DNA of 64,000 nt, taken from Halobacteriales archaeon QS_1_68_17 (GTDB lineage: Archaea; Halobacteriota; Halobacteria; Halobacteriales; Haloarculaceae). The notes under the pieces are model-generated. The model had not been told where the DNA came from. It saw only the letters and a program-made list of their open reading frames with translations, and did not search any database. This document shows, piece by piece, positions 1 through 7,670 of the stretch. A program made the translations under genes and the position numbers. Positions within the stretch are counted from its first letter, which is position 1. Every line of letters begins with the position of its first letter. The DNA lies in the NCBI GenBank assembly GCA_003021105.1, contig PXRG01000017.1:1-64000 (forward strand), in the 5' to 3' direction.

Positions 1-105
1 CCTGCGGAGACTGCGCTCCCTGCGGGAACCAGTTCGGTTCCTGCAAAGCGCGTCGTGGAAACAGGAAGCCCCACCCTCAACGAGCGAGCGAAAGCGAGCA
101 AGTAG
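1..105 (+). CDS. tnpB: TnpB (IS200/IS605 OrfB) C-terminal end, partial
   Basis: The first 34 codons in frame 1 read to a TAG at 103-105. The peptide ends VVETGSPTLNERAKASK, the usual tail of haloarchaeal IS1341-type TnpB proteins (remembered family resemblance). The gene starts outside the window, so the RuvC-like nuclease domain and zinc finger are not visible. The stop codon sits inside the right-end hairpin, as is normal for these elements. TnpB is an RNA-guided DNA nuclease; whether this copy is intact cannot be judged from the tail alone. Confidence 0.75.
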   Translation, partial: PAETALPAGTSSVPAKRVVETGSPTLNERAKASK

Positions 106-122
106 GGTGGGGAGGAAGTCAC
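69..122 (+). mobile_element. Right end of an IS200/IS605-type element with subterminal hairpin
   Basis: CCCCACCCT at 69-77 pairs perfectly with AGGGTGGGG at 104-112, giving a 9-bp stem that encloses the last codons of tnpB. It is followed by GGAAGTCAC, a sequence typical of haloarchaeal IS1341-like right ends. IS200/605 elements lack inverted termini and use such hairpins for single-strand transposition. The exact end is uncertain by a few bases around 122. No tnpA is visible. Confidence 0.65.
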
Positions 123-204
123 ATGGTCGCGTCCCGCAGAGCGCGGTCAGACGGACGGCTGACATTTTCAGGGAAACTATATGTCTCTACGCGCAACAGG
201 AGGT

Positions 205-483
205 ATGGCGATCGCATCGCATCCCGCGATCCCGGTCCGCGATCGGGAGCGACTCCTGTTCGGCGTCGGGTTCGCGTTCGGAGTCATGTTCACGATGCTG
301 ATGCTCGCGGTGTCGCTGACGGCCGCCACGCGGGGGGAGATATCGATCAGCGGGCTGTTCGCGTCGGCCGTGACCGCCTCGGTCATGGCGAGCGTCGTCT
401 TCGCGGCGGTGGTCGGCGTCTCGCTGTACCTGCTGTCGTTCCGCGAGAACCAGGCGCTGATCCCGCTGGGCGAGCGGGATTGA
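205..483 (+). CDS. Small two-helix membrane protein, unknown function
   Basis: The product is 92 residues from the ATG at 205. A TATA-like ACTATATG ends at 182, close to the usual haloarchaeal distance, and AGGAGG lies just before the ATG, so I prefer 205 over the in-frame ATG at 181. A short basic/acidic N-terminus (RDRERLL) is followed by a hydrophobic segment at about residues 17-40, a polar link (RGEIS) and a second long hydrophobic stretch at about 50-78. The short tail after it (FRENQALIPLGERD) is charged. I do not recognise a family. It lies just downstream of the transposon end. Confidence 0.6.
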   Translation: MAIASHPAIPVRDRERLLFGVGFAFGVMFTMLMLAVSLTAATRGEISISGLFASAVTASVMASVVFAAVVGVSLYLLSFRENQALIPLGERD

Positions 484-565
484 CGGGCCGGAGTTCGGGT
501 CCGGGCGCGGGACGCGAAACAGCGCGACCGTCCGACTTTTGTCGCCGCTGGCTCTCCGTTCGGGT

Positions 566-886
566 ATGGCCGACTTCGATCCCGACCGGTTCGAGGACAA
601 GTACGCCAACTACTTCGTCGAACTCCAGCAGGCCTACAAGAACGCCTTCGAGACGATGAACGAGCGGTACGACTCGGAACTGATCCACGGCATCGACCAG
701 TTCGTCCTCAACGAGAGCGAACCCTTCTACGAGGGCGACGGCCAGTTCCGGCTGGAACTCCCGGCGGACCCCTACGACCGGTTGCAGGGCGTCCTCGTCG
801 ACGAGGGGAAGTTCGAGGAGGTGCTCGACCGCTACGTCGCCGAGATCGAGTCGGAACTGCGGGCCGTCTTCGGCTTCGAGGAGTGA
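566..886 (+). CDS. Conserved haloarchaeal protein (probably DUF5783)
   Basis: This 106-residue soluble, very acidic protein begins MADFDPDRFEDKYANYF. An in-frame TTG at 539 would add nine residues, but ATG 566 fits the family start I remember. The sequence is rich in Asp, Glu and aromatic residues, and I see no signal peptide, membrane segment or cysteine. The pattern EDKYxxYFxELQxAYKNAFExMN recurs in haloarchaeal proteins that I believe are filed as DUF5783. The function is unknown. It precedes the NifU-like gene by 130 bp, and I see no operon link. Confidence 0.75.
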   Translation: MADFDPDRFEDKYANYFVELQQAYKNAFETMNERYDSELIHGIDQFVLNESEPFYEGDGQFRLELPADPYDRLQGVLVDEGKFEEVLDRYVAEIESELRAVFGFEE

Positions 887-1016
887 CGCGCCGGGGAACG
901 TGCGTCGACGCGAGGGACCGTCTCGGCCCGGGATTTGCCGGACGAGGAAGGGAGAGAAGCGGGGTCGCCAGCGGAGCCAAAGGCCTAAGCCGCCTGGCTG
1001 CATACCTCGGAGTACC

Positions 1017-1382
1017 ATGAGCACCGAGACCGAGGACGCCGACGACGACCTCCGCGAGCGCATCACCAACTTCCTGCGCCGGAACTTCCCGCAGATCCAG
1101 ATGCACGGCGGGACCGCGGCCATCCAGAACATCGACCGCGAGACCGGCGAGGTCTCGATCCAGCTGGGGGGTGCCTGCAGCGGCTGTGGCATCTCCCCGA
1201 TGACGATCCAGGCGATCAAGACGCGGATGGTCAAGGAGATCCCCGAGATCGAACAGGTCCACGCCGACACCGGCATGGAGGGTGGCCACGGCGGCATGGG
1301 CGGCGGCGGCATGAGCCCGTCGTTCCCCGGCGAGACGACCGACGACGGCGACAGCGACGAGGGTCCCGAGGCCCCCTTCTGA
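1017..1382 (+). CDS. NifU-like iron-sulfur scaffold domain protein
   Basis: This 121-residue protein carries the NifU C-terminal domain, which holds a transient Fe-S cluster for delivery to target proteins. The conserved CxxC is at residues 54-57 (GGACSGCGIS), preceded by the typical HGG at 30-32. The last 35 residues form a Gly/Met-rich and acidic tail (GGHGGMGGGGM) not needed by the fold. ATG 1017 is chosen because it starts a normal acidic leader; the open frame extends upstream to 900 without family similarity. It is a single-gene unit. Confidence 0.88.
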   Translation: MSTETEDADDDLRERITNFLRRNFPQIQMHGGTAAIQNIDRETGEVSIQLGGACSGCGISPMTIQAIKTRMVKEIPEIEQVHADTGMEGGHGGMGGGGMSPSFPGETTDDGDSDEGPEAPF

Positions 1383-1500
1383 GCGGCGGCCGGCGGCCGG
1401 GGCGAACCGTATCGGCCGACGGGACGCGATGGAAGCGTCCGGTCGCCGCGGTCGAATAGCCGCGGCCCCGCGGGCGCACGGACCGCGCGAAATCACGGTC

Positions 1501-1506
1501 TTTAAC
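1501..1506 (+). promoter_or_regulatory. TATA box of the sulfatase-like gene
   Basis: TTTAAC lies 26-31 nt before the ATG at 1532, the spacing expected for a haloarchaeal leaderless promoter. Confidence 0.5.
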
Positions 1507-1531
1507 CCGGTTGGCGAGAGCCACGGGAGTA

Positions 1532-3040
1532 ATGAGCGACGCGGCGACCCGGCCGAACGTGCTCTTCGTCGTGATGGACACGGTCCGGGCGGATCACCTG
1601 ACCGTCTACGGGTACGACCGGCCGACGACGCCGACGCTGGAGTCGTTTGCGGAGGGGGCGCGGGTCTACGAGCAGGCGGTCGCACCGGCACCCTGGACGC
1701 TCCCGGTCCACGCATCGATGTTCACTGGGCTGTACCCCAGCGAGCACGGGGCGACCCAGGAGAACCCGTACCTCGAAGGGGTGACGACGCTGGCCGAGTC
1801 GCTGTCGGCCGCGGGCTACGGGACGGCCTGTTACTCCTCGAACGCCTGGATCACCCCCTACACCCACCTCACCGACGGGTTCGACGACCAGGACAACTTC
1901 TTCCAGGTGATGCCCGGCGAGTTCCTCTCCGGGCCGCTGGCGCGGGCCTGGAAGGCGATGAACGACAGCGACCGGCTCCGGAGCCTCGCCGACTGGCTCG
2001 TCAAGGCCGGCAACACCGTCCACGAGTACCTCGCGTCAAGCGGGGGCGGCGACTCGAAAACGCCGGCGGCGATCGACAGCACCATCGACTTCGTCGACGG
2101 CACCGACGGCCCCTTCTTCGCGTTCATCAACCTCATGGACGCCCACCTCCCGTACCACCCGCCCGACGAGTGCCGCGAGGAGTTCGCCCCGGGCGTCGAC
2201 TCGACGGCCGTCTGCCAGAACTCCAAGGAGTACAACTGCGGGGCACGCGACATCGACGACGAGGAGTGGGACGCCATCAGGGGGCTGTACGACGCCGAGA
2301 TCAGACACATCGACGGCGAACTCGGCCGGCTGTTCGAGTGGCTCCGCGCGAACGACGAGTGGGAGGAGACGCTCGTGGTGGTGTGTGCCGACCACGGCGA
2401 ACTCCACGGGGAACACGGCCTCTACGGTCACGAGTTTTGCGTCTACGACCCGCTGGTGAACGTCCCGTTGCTGGTGAAACACCCCGACCTCGACCCGGGA
2501 CGGGACGACCGGCAGGTGGAGTTGCTCGACCTCTACCATACGGTGCTGGACCACGCCGGCGTCGAGGCCGGCGGGGAGCCCCTCGACCCGGCGCGGTCGT
2601 TGCTGGGCGAGGGCTACCGCGAGTTCGGTGACGACGGCGGCAGCGACGGCGACGGCGAGTTCGCGTTCGTCGAGTACCACCGGCCGGTCGTCGAGTTGCG
2701 GCAACTGGAGGGGAAAGCCAGCGCCGCGGGGATCGACCTCGACGAGAACTCCCGCTTTTACTCGCGGATGCGGGCCGCTCGCCGCCCGGACGCGAAGTAC
2801 ATCCGGAACGAGCGCATCGCCGACGAGGCCTACCGGCTCGACGCCGACCCCGGCGAGACCCGCGACCTCGTGGCGACCGGCGACGCCGACGAGGGGGCGG
2901 TCGCGGCCGCCGAGGCGGCCCTCTCGGCGTTCGAGTCGCGCGTGGGCGGCGAGTGGGACGACGTGGGCGAGGAGGACGTGCTCGCGGGGATGGGCGAGGA
3001 GGCCAAAGACCGGCTCCAGGACCTCGGATACCTCGAGTGA
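1532..3040 (+). CDS. Sulfatase-fold hydrolase with unusual active-site residue
   Basis: This 502-residue protein has the alkaline phosphatase/sulfatase fold. The N-terminal metal site is NVLFVVMDTVRADH (residues 9-22, ligand D16), and the late metal site is CADHGELHGEHG. In the catalytic motif C/S-x-P-x-R the sequence reads T56-L-P-V-H60, so neither the formylglycine precursor nor the arginine is present. I therefore would not call it a true sulfatase; a phosphoester or phosphonate hydrolase or transferase is possible. It overlaps the following flippase-like gene by one base (TGATG), suggesting cotranscription and perhaps work on a polyprenyl- or lipid-linked glycan. Confidence 0.82.
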   Translation: MSDAATRPNVLFVVMDTVRADHLTVYGYDRPTTPTLESFAEGARVYEQAVAPAPWTLPVHASMFTGLYPSEHGATQENPYLEGVTTLAESLSAAGYGTACYSSNAWITPYTHLTDGFDDQDNFFQVMPGEFLSGPLARAWKAMNDSDRLRSLADWLVKAGNTVHEYLASSGGGDSKTPAAIDSTIDFVDGTDGPFFAFINLMDAHLPYHPPDECREEFAPGVDSTAVCQNSKEYNCGARDIDDEEWDAIRGLYDAEIRHIDGELGRLFEWLRANDEWEETLVVVCADHGELHGEHGLYGHEFCVYDPLVNVPLLVKHPDLDPGRDDRQVELLDLYHTVLDHAGVEAGGEPLDPARSLLGEGYREFGDDGGSDGDGEFAFVEYHRPVVELRQLEGKASAAGIDLDENSRFYSRMRAARRPDAKYIRNERIADEAYRLDADPGETRDLVATGDADEGAVAAAEAALSAFESRVGGEWDDVGEEDVLAGMGEEAKDRLQDLGYLE

Positions 3041-4068
3041 TGAGCAGGGAGGGCCTCGCGGTCTTGGACTTCGTCGACCGGAAGACCCTCATCCGGATCG
3101 TCGCGGGGTTCGCCGTGGCGGTCCTGCTGTTGTACCTCGTGGCGGTCGGCATCGGGATCGAGGAGGTCACCGCCACCTTCCGGGACGCGCAACTGCGGTG
3201 GCTCGCGGTCGGCTGTCTCTCGACGCTTCTGTGCCTGGCGCTGTGGGGGAAAGCCTGGCAAGTCGTCCTCGAGGTCGCGGGCGTGGGCGTGCCCTACCGG
3301 AAACTGGTCGTCACCTACTTCGCGGCGACGTTCGCCAACTACGTCACGCCGCTGGGCCAGGCCGGCGGCGAGCCCTTCATCGCCTACGTCCTCTCGCGGG
3401 ACACATCGGCCAGCTACGAGGACAGCCTCGCCAGCGTCGTCACGGCCGACCTGCTGAACCTCCTGCCGTTTTTCAGCTTCGCGGCGCTCGGGATGGCCGC
3501 GTTGCTCTGGCAGGCGACCCTCCCCGAGGCCGTCGAGCCGCTGGCGGTGGGGCTGCTGGCGATGGCGCTGGGCGTGCCCCTCCTGGCGGTGGCGACCTGG
3601 CAGTTCCGCCGCCCGCTAACGGCGGCCGTGTTGTGGCTGGTCGCGCCCGTCGCCCGCCGCACCTCGCGGATCAGCCTCGCGGGCGTCCGACGGCGCATCG
3701 AGGAACTCCGGGCGGCCTTCGAGCGCATCGCCGAAAAACCGCGGGCGCTGGTCCGGGCGCTGGTGTTCTCGTACGCGGGGTGGGTGTTTTTCGCCCTCCC
3801 GCTGTACTTCGCCGCCGAGACGCTCGGGCTGACGGTCGATCCGCTGCTCGTGCTCTTTATCGTCCCCGCGAGCACGCTCGCGGGACTCGTCCCCTCGCCG
3901 GGCGGGCTCGGCGGGGTCGAACTGGCACTGGTCGCCCTGCTGGTGGCGGTGGCCGGCGTCTCGACGGCCAGCGCCTACTCCATCTCGCTGGTCTACCGGC
4001 TCGCCAGCTACTGGTTCGCGCTGGGAATCGGGGGGATCGCGGCGCTGTACGTGATCGCGCGGAACTGA
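3040..4068 (+). CDS. Flippase-like membrane protein (UPF0104/LPG synthase TM region)
   Basis: This 342-residue integral membrane protein has about eight hydrophobic segments. It carries family signatures such as YVTPLGQAGGEP and the C-terminal LVPSPGGLGGVELAL, typical of the lysylphosphatidylglycerol synthase membrane region/UPF0104 family. In archaea these are often found with glycosyltransferases or sulfatases, and the family includes AglD-associated domains. ATG 3040 overlaps the upstream TGA by one base, so the two genes form a translationally coupled pair. The substrate is unknown. Confidence 0.85.
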   Translation: MSREGLAVLDFVDRKTLIRIVAGFAVAVLLLYLVAVGIGIEEVTATFRDAQLRWLAVGCLSTLLCLALWGKAWQVVLEVAGVGVPYRKLVVTYFAATFANYVTPLGQAGGEPFIAYVLSRDTSASYEDSLASVVTADLLNLLPFFSFAALGMAALLWQATLPEAVEPLAVGLLAMALGVPLLAVATWQFRRPLTAAVLWLVAPVARRTSRISLAGVRRRIEELRAAFERIAEKPRALVRALVFSYAGWVFFALPLYFAAETLGLTVDPLLVLFIVPASTLAGLVPSPGGLGGVELALVALLVAVAGVSTASAYSISLVYRLASYWFALGIGGIAALYVIARN

Positions 4069-4072
4069 AAGC

Positions 4073-4079
4073 TATTAAC
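4073..4079 (+). promoter_or_regulatory. TATA box of pyrE
   Basis: TATTAAC lies about 27 nt before the pyrE ATG at 4103, directly after the stop of the upstream gene. Confidence 0.5.
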
Positions 4080-4102
4080 CCGCGCCCGCCGGACCGGCGG
4101 GT

Positions 4103-4666
4103 ATGACCGACACGGACCTCGTAGGCGCGCTCCGGGACGCAGACGCCGTCCGCTACGGCGAGTTCGAACTCTCCCACGGCGGCACGAGCGAGTACTACGT
4201 CGACAAGTACGTCTTCGAGACGAACCCCCGGTGTCTCGAACTGATCGCGCGGGCGTTCGCCGACCGGCTGGGCGAGGCGGGGAAACTCGCGGGCGTCGCG
4301 CTCGGGGCGGTTCCGCTGGCGGCCGCCACCAGCGTCGAGAGCGGCCGGCCGTACGTGATCGTCCGGAAGCAGGCCAAGGAGTACGGCACCGGCAACCGGA
4401 TCGAGGGGGACCTGGCGGACGGCGAGCGCGTGGTCGTCCTCGAAGACGTGGCGACGACGGGACAGAGCGCCGCCGACGCGGTCGACGCCCTCAGGGAGGC
4501 GGGTGCGGTCGTCGACCGCGTGCTCGTCGTCGTCGACAGACAGGAGGGCGCCCGCGACCACCTCGCCGACCGCGGCGTGGAACTGGTGGCGCTCGTGACC
4601 GCCGAGGAACTGCTCGCCGACCGGGAGACGGACGCCCGGGACCGGGAGACGGACGCCCGGGAGTGA
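4103..4666 (+). CDS. pyrE: Orotate phosphoribosyltransferase
   Basis: This 187-residue enzyme makes OMP from orotate and PRPP in pyrimidine synthesis. The N-terminal [15 protein letters not shown] and the PRPP loop [13 protein letters not shown] (about residues 112-124) are intact, as is [11 protein letters not shown]. The C-terminus is odd: a 21-bp unit is repeated, giving DRETDAR twice in the last 15 residues. The preceding coding sequence for [14 protein letters not shown] is copied again just after the stop codon. The catalytic core is unaffected, so I expect an active enzyme with a slightly altered tail. Confidence 0.93.
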   Translation: MTDTDLVGALRDADAVRYGEFELSHGGTSEYYVDKYVFETNPRCLELIARAFADRLGEAGKLAGVALGAVPLAAATSVESGRPYVIVRKQAKEYGTGNRIEGDLADGERVVVLEDVATTGQSAADAVDALREAGAVVDRVLVVVDRQEGARDHLADRGVELVALVTAEELLADRETDARDRETDARE

Positions 4667-4704
4667 CCGCCGAGGAACTGCTCGCCGACCGGGAGACGGA
4701 CGCC
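4595..4704 (+). repeat. Tandem duplication of the pyrE 3' end
   Basis: A 42-nt sequence at 4595-4636 recurs identically at 4663-4704 (offset 68). Inside the first copy a 21-bp unit (4619-4639) is repeated at 4640-4660. The second 42-nt copy starts within the stop region of pyrE and is not translated as part of it. The pattern suggests replication slippage. It may have introduced the present stop codon. Confidence 0.85.
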
Positions 4705-4768
4705 AGGAAGAGGCCAGCGGCGGCCGGAACCAAAAGAGGTTCAATCGTCCTCGTAGACATCACGTCCG

Positions 4769-6163
4769 ATGGCTGGTCCCCGTTCGCTGCCGCCGCGCCG
4801 CTGGATCGTCAGGTCCGCGATCGCCACCCTGATCGGCGTCCTGTTGCTGTCGGCCGTCGTCGACGCCGCCACCTCCTCCGGGCAGGTCCGGCTCGGCCCC
4901 GGGACGGTCGACGAGCCCGTCGACGAGAGGACCTACGTCAGCATCCAGGGATTCCACTTCCAGGGGATCAGCAACAAGAAGAAACCGGCCAGGCTGGTCG
5001 CCGCCGGCCCCCGGGGCGACACGCAGTGGCTCCACGACGGCGGGCAGACGGGGGCGGTCTGGTTCTACGACGTCGACCCGCTGGCCGACGGCAACCTGCT
5101 GGTCACCTCGACGGTGCCCGGCGACACCGTCGTCTACGAGTACGACCCCGCGAACCGGTCGATCGTCTGGTCCAGGCAACTCGACGCCGAGGACACCCAC
5201 GACGTGGACCTGATCAACGGCGACGAGTTGCTGGTGGCGAACATGCGCAACATGAACGAGACCAGCGGGCAAAGCGACGACCGGGTGTACGTCTACAACC
5301 TCACGACCGACGAGATCACCTGGGAGTGGTACGCCCGGGACCACTACCCGGCCTCGACAGCGGGCGGGTACGGCGAGGACTGGACCCACGTCAACGACGT
5401 CGACAAGGTCGGCGACGGGCGGTACCTGGTGTCGCTCCGGAACTTCGACCAGGCGGTCGTGATCGACCGGCCGAGCGGCGAGATCGTCCGCCGGCTCGGC
5501 AGCGACGGCAACCTCAGCCGGCTCTACGAGCAGCACAACCCCGACTACCTCGAAAGCGAAAACGGGACCCCGACGGTCCTGGTGGCCGACAGCGAGAACG
5601 ACCGGATCGTCGAGTACGCCCGCGAGAACGGCTCCTGGACCCGGACGTGGAAGCTGACGGGGCGGCTCAAGTGGCCCCGGGACGCCGACCGGCTGCCGAA
5701 CGGGAACACCCTGGTGGTCGACACGCTCCACCACCGCGTCATCGAGGTGACGCCGACCGGCGAGATCGTCTGGGAGTACTACGCCGCCTGGGCACCGTAC
5801 GACGCCGAGCGCGGGGCACCGGGATCGAACGGCCCGACGATCCGCGACCTGAACGCCTCCGGGAGCTACGTCGTCTCGGGCGGGGCCGGACGGGGACCGG
5901 CCGGCAGGGTGACCTTCAGCGACTGGCTCGTCGCCACCGTCGAGGGGACGCCGCTCGAAGCGCAGGCCACCTGGTTCGCACAGCGGTGGAGCCACATCAC
6001 GCCGTTCGTCAAGCCCGTCTGGCTCTCCAGTTGGGCGTTCGCCTCCGTCGTCGCCGCGCTCTTGCTCCTGGTCGGGTGGGGAGTCGGCGAGGGCGTCTAC
6101 CAGCGGGCCCGCATCCGCCGGGCGGTCGCCGCGGCCGGGAACCGCATCCGGTCGAAAGTGTGA
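4769..6163 (+). CDS. Arylsulfotransferase (ASST)-like membrane-anchored protein
   Basis: This 464-residue protein has an N-terminal hydrophobic anchor (about residues 14-34), a large extracytoplasmic beta-propeller-like region and a C-terminal membrane segment near residues 420-445, followed by a basic tail. Repeated GEIVWEYY/DEITWEWYARDH motifs, HDVDLINGDELLVANMRN and WPRDADRLPNGNTLVVDT are typical of the archaeal aryl-sulfate sulfotransferase family. The family moves sulfate between phenols in some bacteria; the archaeal substrate is unknown. A nearby sulfatase-fold gene is suggestive but not proof of a shared pathway. Confidence 0.8.
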   Translation: MAGPRSLPPRRWIVRSAIATLIGVLLLSAVVDAATSSGQVRLGPGTVDEPVDERTYVSIQGFHFQGISNKKKPARLVAAGPRGDTQWLHDGGQTGAVWFYDVDPLADGNLLVTSTVPGDTVVYEYDPANRSIVWSRQLDAEDTHDVDLINGDELLVANMRNMNETSGQSDDRVYVYNLTTDEITWEWYARDHYPASTAGGYGEDWTHVNDVDKVGDGRYLVSLRNFDQAVVIDRPSGEIVRRLGSDGNLSRLYEQHNPDYLESENGTPTVLVADSENDRIVEYARENGSWTRTWKLTGRLKWPRDADRLPNGNTLVVDTLHHRVIEVTPTGEIVWEYYAAWAPYDAERGAPGSNGPTIRDLNASGSYVVSGGAGRGPAGRVTFSDWLVATVEGTPLEAQATWFAQRWSHITPFVKPVWLSSWAFASVVAALLLLVGWGVGEGVYQRARIRRAVAAAGNRIRSKV

Positions 6164-6258
6164 CCCGCGTGCCGGCACGTCCAGCCGACGGATTCCGGCG
6201 GTGTGTCGCCCGTACACGACACCAGTGGGCTCTTGAACCGGGGCGGCCTACCCCCTGT

Positions 6259-6507
6259 ATGGCGAACCTCGAACTGTACGAACTCGAAGGCTGTCCCTAC
6301 TGCGCGAAGGTCAAGCGGAAACTCGACGAACTCGGCCTCGAATACGAGTCCCACATGGTACCCCGCTCGCACGGCGAGCGGACCGAAGTGAAGGAGGTCA
6401 GCGGCCAGACCGGCGTTCCCGTCCTCGTCGACCCCGACCACGGCGTCGAGGGGATGCCCGAGAGCGACGACATCGTGGCCTACCTCGAAGAGACGTACGG
6501 GAGCTGA
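6259..6507 (+). CDS. Glutaredoxin-like protein
   Basis: This 82-residue single-domain thioredoxin-fold protein has the dithiol motif CPYC at residues 12-15, a cis-Pro loop (TGVPVLVD) and the C-terminal ESDDIVAYLEETYG found in glutaredoxin/GST N-terminal domains. It reduces disulfides in the cytoplasm, probably with the small thiols of haloarchaea. A similar protein is encoded at 18,153-18,422, so the cell has at least two. It forms its own transcription unit. Confidence 0.88.
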   Translation: MANLELYELEGCPYCAKVKRKLDELGLEYESHMVPRSHGERTEVKEVSGQTGVPVLVDPDHGVEGMPESDDIVAYLEETYGS

Positions 6508-6614
6508 AATAACCGCCCGTAGCGGTCGATACGCACGCAGAGCCGCTCCACTCGGCGGTCGCTCCACTCGACGATCAGTCCGCTGGCGTAAAGAATTACA
6601 GCACCCGGGCAGCG

Positions 6615-6645
6615 CCGGAACGGGTCGCGGATCAGGCGGGTTCTT
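6615..6645 (+). repeat. 31-nt direct repeat, copy 1
   Basis: This segment, covering the last codons and downstream bases of the HTH regulator gene, is identical to 7962-7992 inside tiaS, in the same orientation. The two genes use it in different frames, so protein homology does not explain it. Confidence 0.8.
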
Positions 6646-7525
6646 CGGCCCGCTCGCGGATCAGGTCCCGCAGTTCGTCGGCCTCGCGGATGTCCTCCAT
6701 CTCGGACTCCTCGACCAGCGCGGTCCCGTCGACGGCGTCCCGGCGGGCGCGGTCGACGACGTACACCGACCGCGTGCCCGTGACCCGGCCGACGGAACTC
6801 ATGATCCTGGCGCGCTTCTCGGCGGCCTCGGTAAACTCGGAGTGGCCCGTGAGGACGCTCTCCTGGCGGCGCTCGTCCTCGCTGACGGTCCTGAAGGGGG
6901 CGCGGTCGGTCGGGTGGACGTCGAAGCCGACCCGCGTGAGGACCGTCACCACCAGGTCGTCGCCGGCGTCGAGCGACGGGTCCTCGGGGGTGGGCTCGTC
7001 GTCGTGGACCTCCTCGGCCCCGCCGAGGACGTCGACCGGGCCGGTCAGGGGGGCGTCGAACAGTTCCTCCAGTTGCGCCGCGACCTCGACGCTGGCGTCC
7101 ATGCCGTCCTCGTACTTCGAGACGGTGCGCCTGGAGACGCCGAGTTCGCTCGCCAGCCGACCGAGACTCCAGTCGCGGTCCTCGCGGGCGTCCGCGAGCA
7201 CCTCGCTGTCGATGTTGACGTACAGCCCGCCGGGGGCGGCGTAGATCAGCGGCGGCACCTCCTCGACGAACAGGTCCATCGCGCGGGTCCGCAGCCCGAT
7301 CACCAGCGGGGTCGCGTCCAGGTACTCCCCCAGCCGGCGCATCTCCGCGCCGGTCGTCGCGTCGAAGGCGTCGATGTTCCCCAGGATCTTCAACAGCAGG
7401 ACGCTCTTGCCGCGCCGGGCCGCCACGTCGAAACTCTTGGGACGAATCGCGCACCGGTCGCTGACGAGAAAACCAGCGTCCTCGAGCATGGCGGTCACGT
7501 TGCCGACCAGTGCGGATCGTGGCAT
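6632..7525 (-). CDS. HTH-type transcriptional regulator (archaeal COG1395-like)
   Basis: This 297-residue protein has a central Cro/C1-type helix-turn-helix at about residues 119-140 ([21 protein letters not shown]). It lies between an N-terminal nuclease-like or regulatory region ([19 protein letters not shown]) and an acidic C-terminal region. Archaeal proteins of this layout are annotated as putative HTH transcriptional regulatory proteins; the target is not known. The gene is divergent from tiaS. A 31-nt stretch at its 3' end (6615-6645) recurs inside tiaS. Confidence 0.82.
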   Translation of the reverse strand: MPRSALVGNVTAMLEDAGFLVSDRCAIRPKSFDVAARRGKSVLLLKILGNIDAFDATTGAEMRRLGEYLDATPLVIGLRTRAMDLFVEEVPPLIYAAPGGLYVNIDSEVLADAREDRDWSLGRLASELGVSRRTVSKYEDGMDASVEVAAQLEELFDAPLTGPVDVLGGAEEVHDDEPTPEDPSLDAGDDLVVTVLTRVGFDVHPTDRAPFRTVSEDERRQESVLTGHSEFTEAAEKRARIMSSVGRVTGTRSVYVVDRARRDAVDGTALVEESEMEDIREADELRDLIRERAEEPA

Positions 7526-7670
7526 CGGCAGTATCTAGGACAGTCATCATATAAATGCGTTGCGACGGGGAGGACAGTACTGTCGGGCGATTTCCCGCTC
7601 GGGGAGCGATAGATTGAAGTAGGGACACCGGCCCGAAAGCGGTTAGTCGGGGAGGGCGCTACGGCCGGGC

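Larger units (their letters stand above)
1..140 (+). ncRNA. Candidate omega RNA (sense-overlapping RNA of tnpB) with guide
   Basis: TnpB uses an RNA made from the 3' end of its own gene through the right-end hairpin. The first 16-20 bases beyond the element act as guide. In Halobacterium, sense-overlapping RNAs at the 3' ends of tnpB genes have been reported. Here the scaffold would cover the tnpB tail and the 69-112 hairpin, and the guide would begin near 122-123. This is inferred from position and structure only. Confidence 0.4.
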
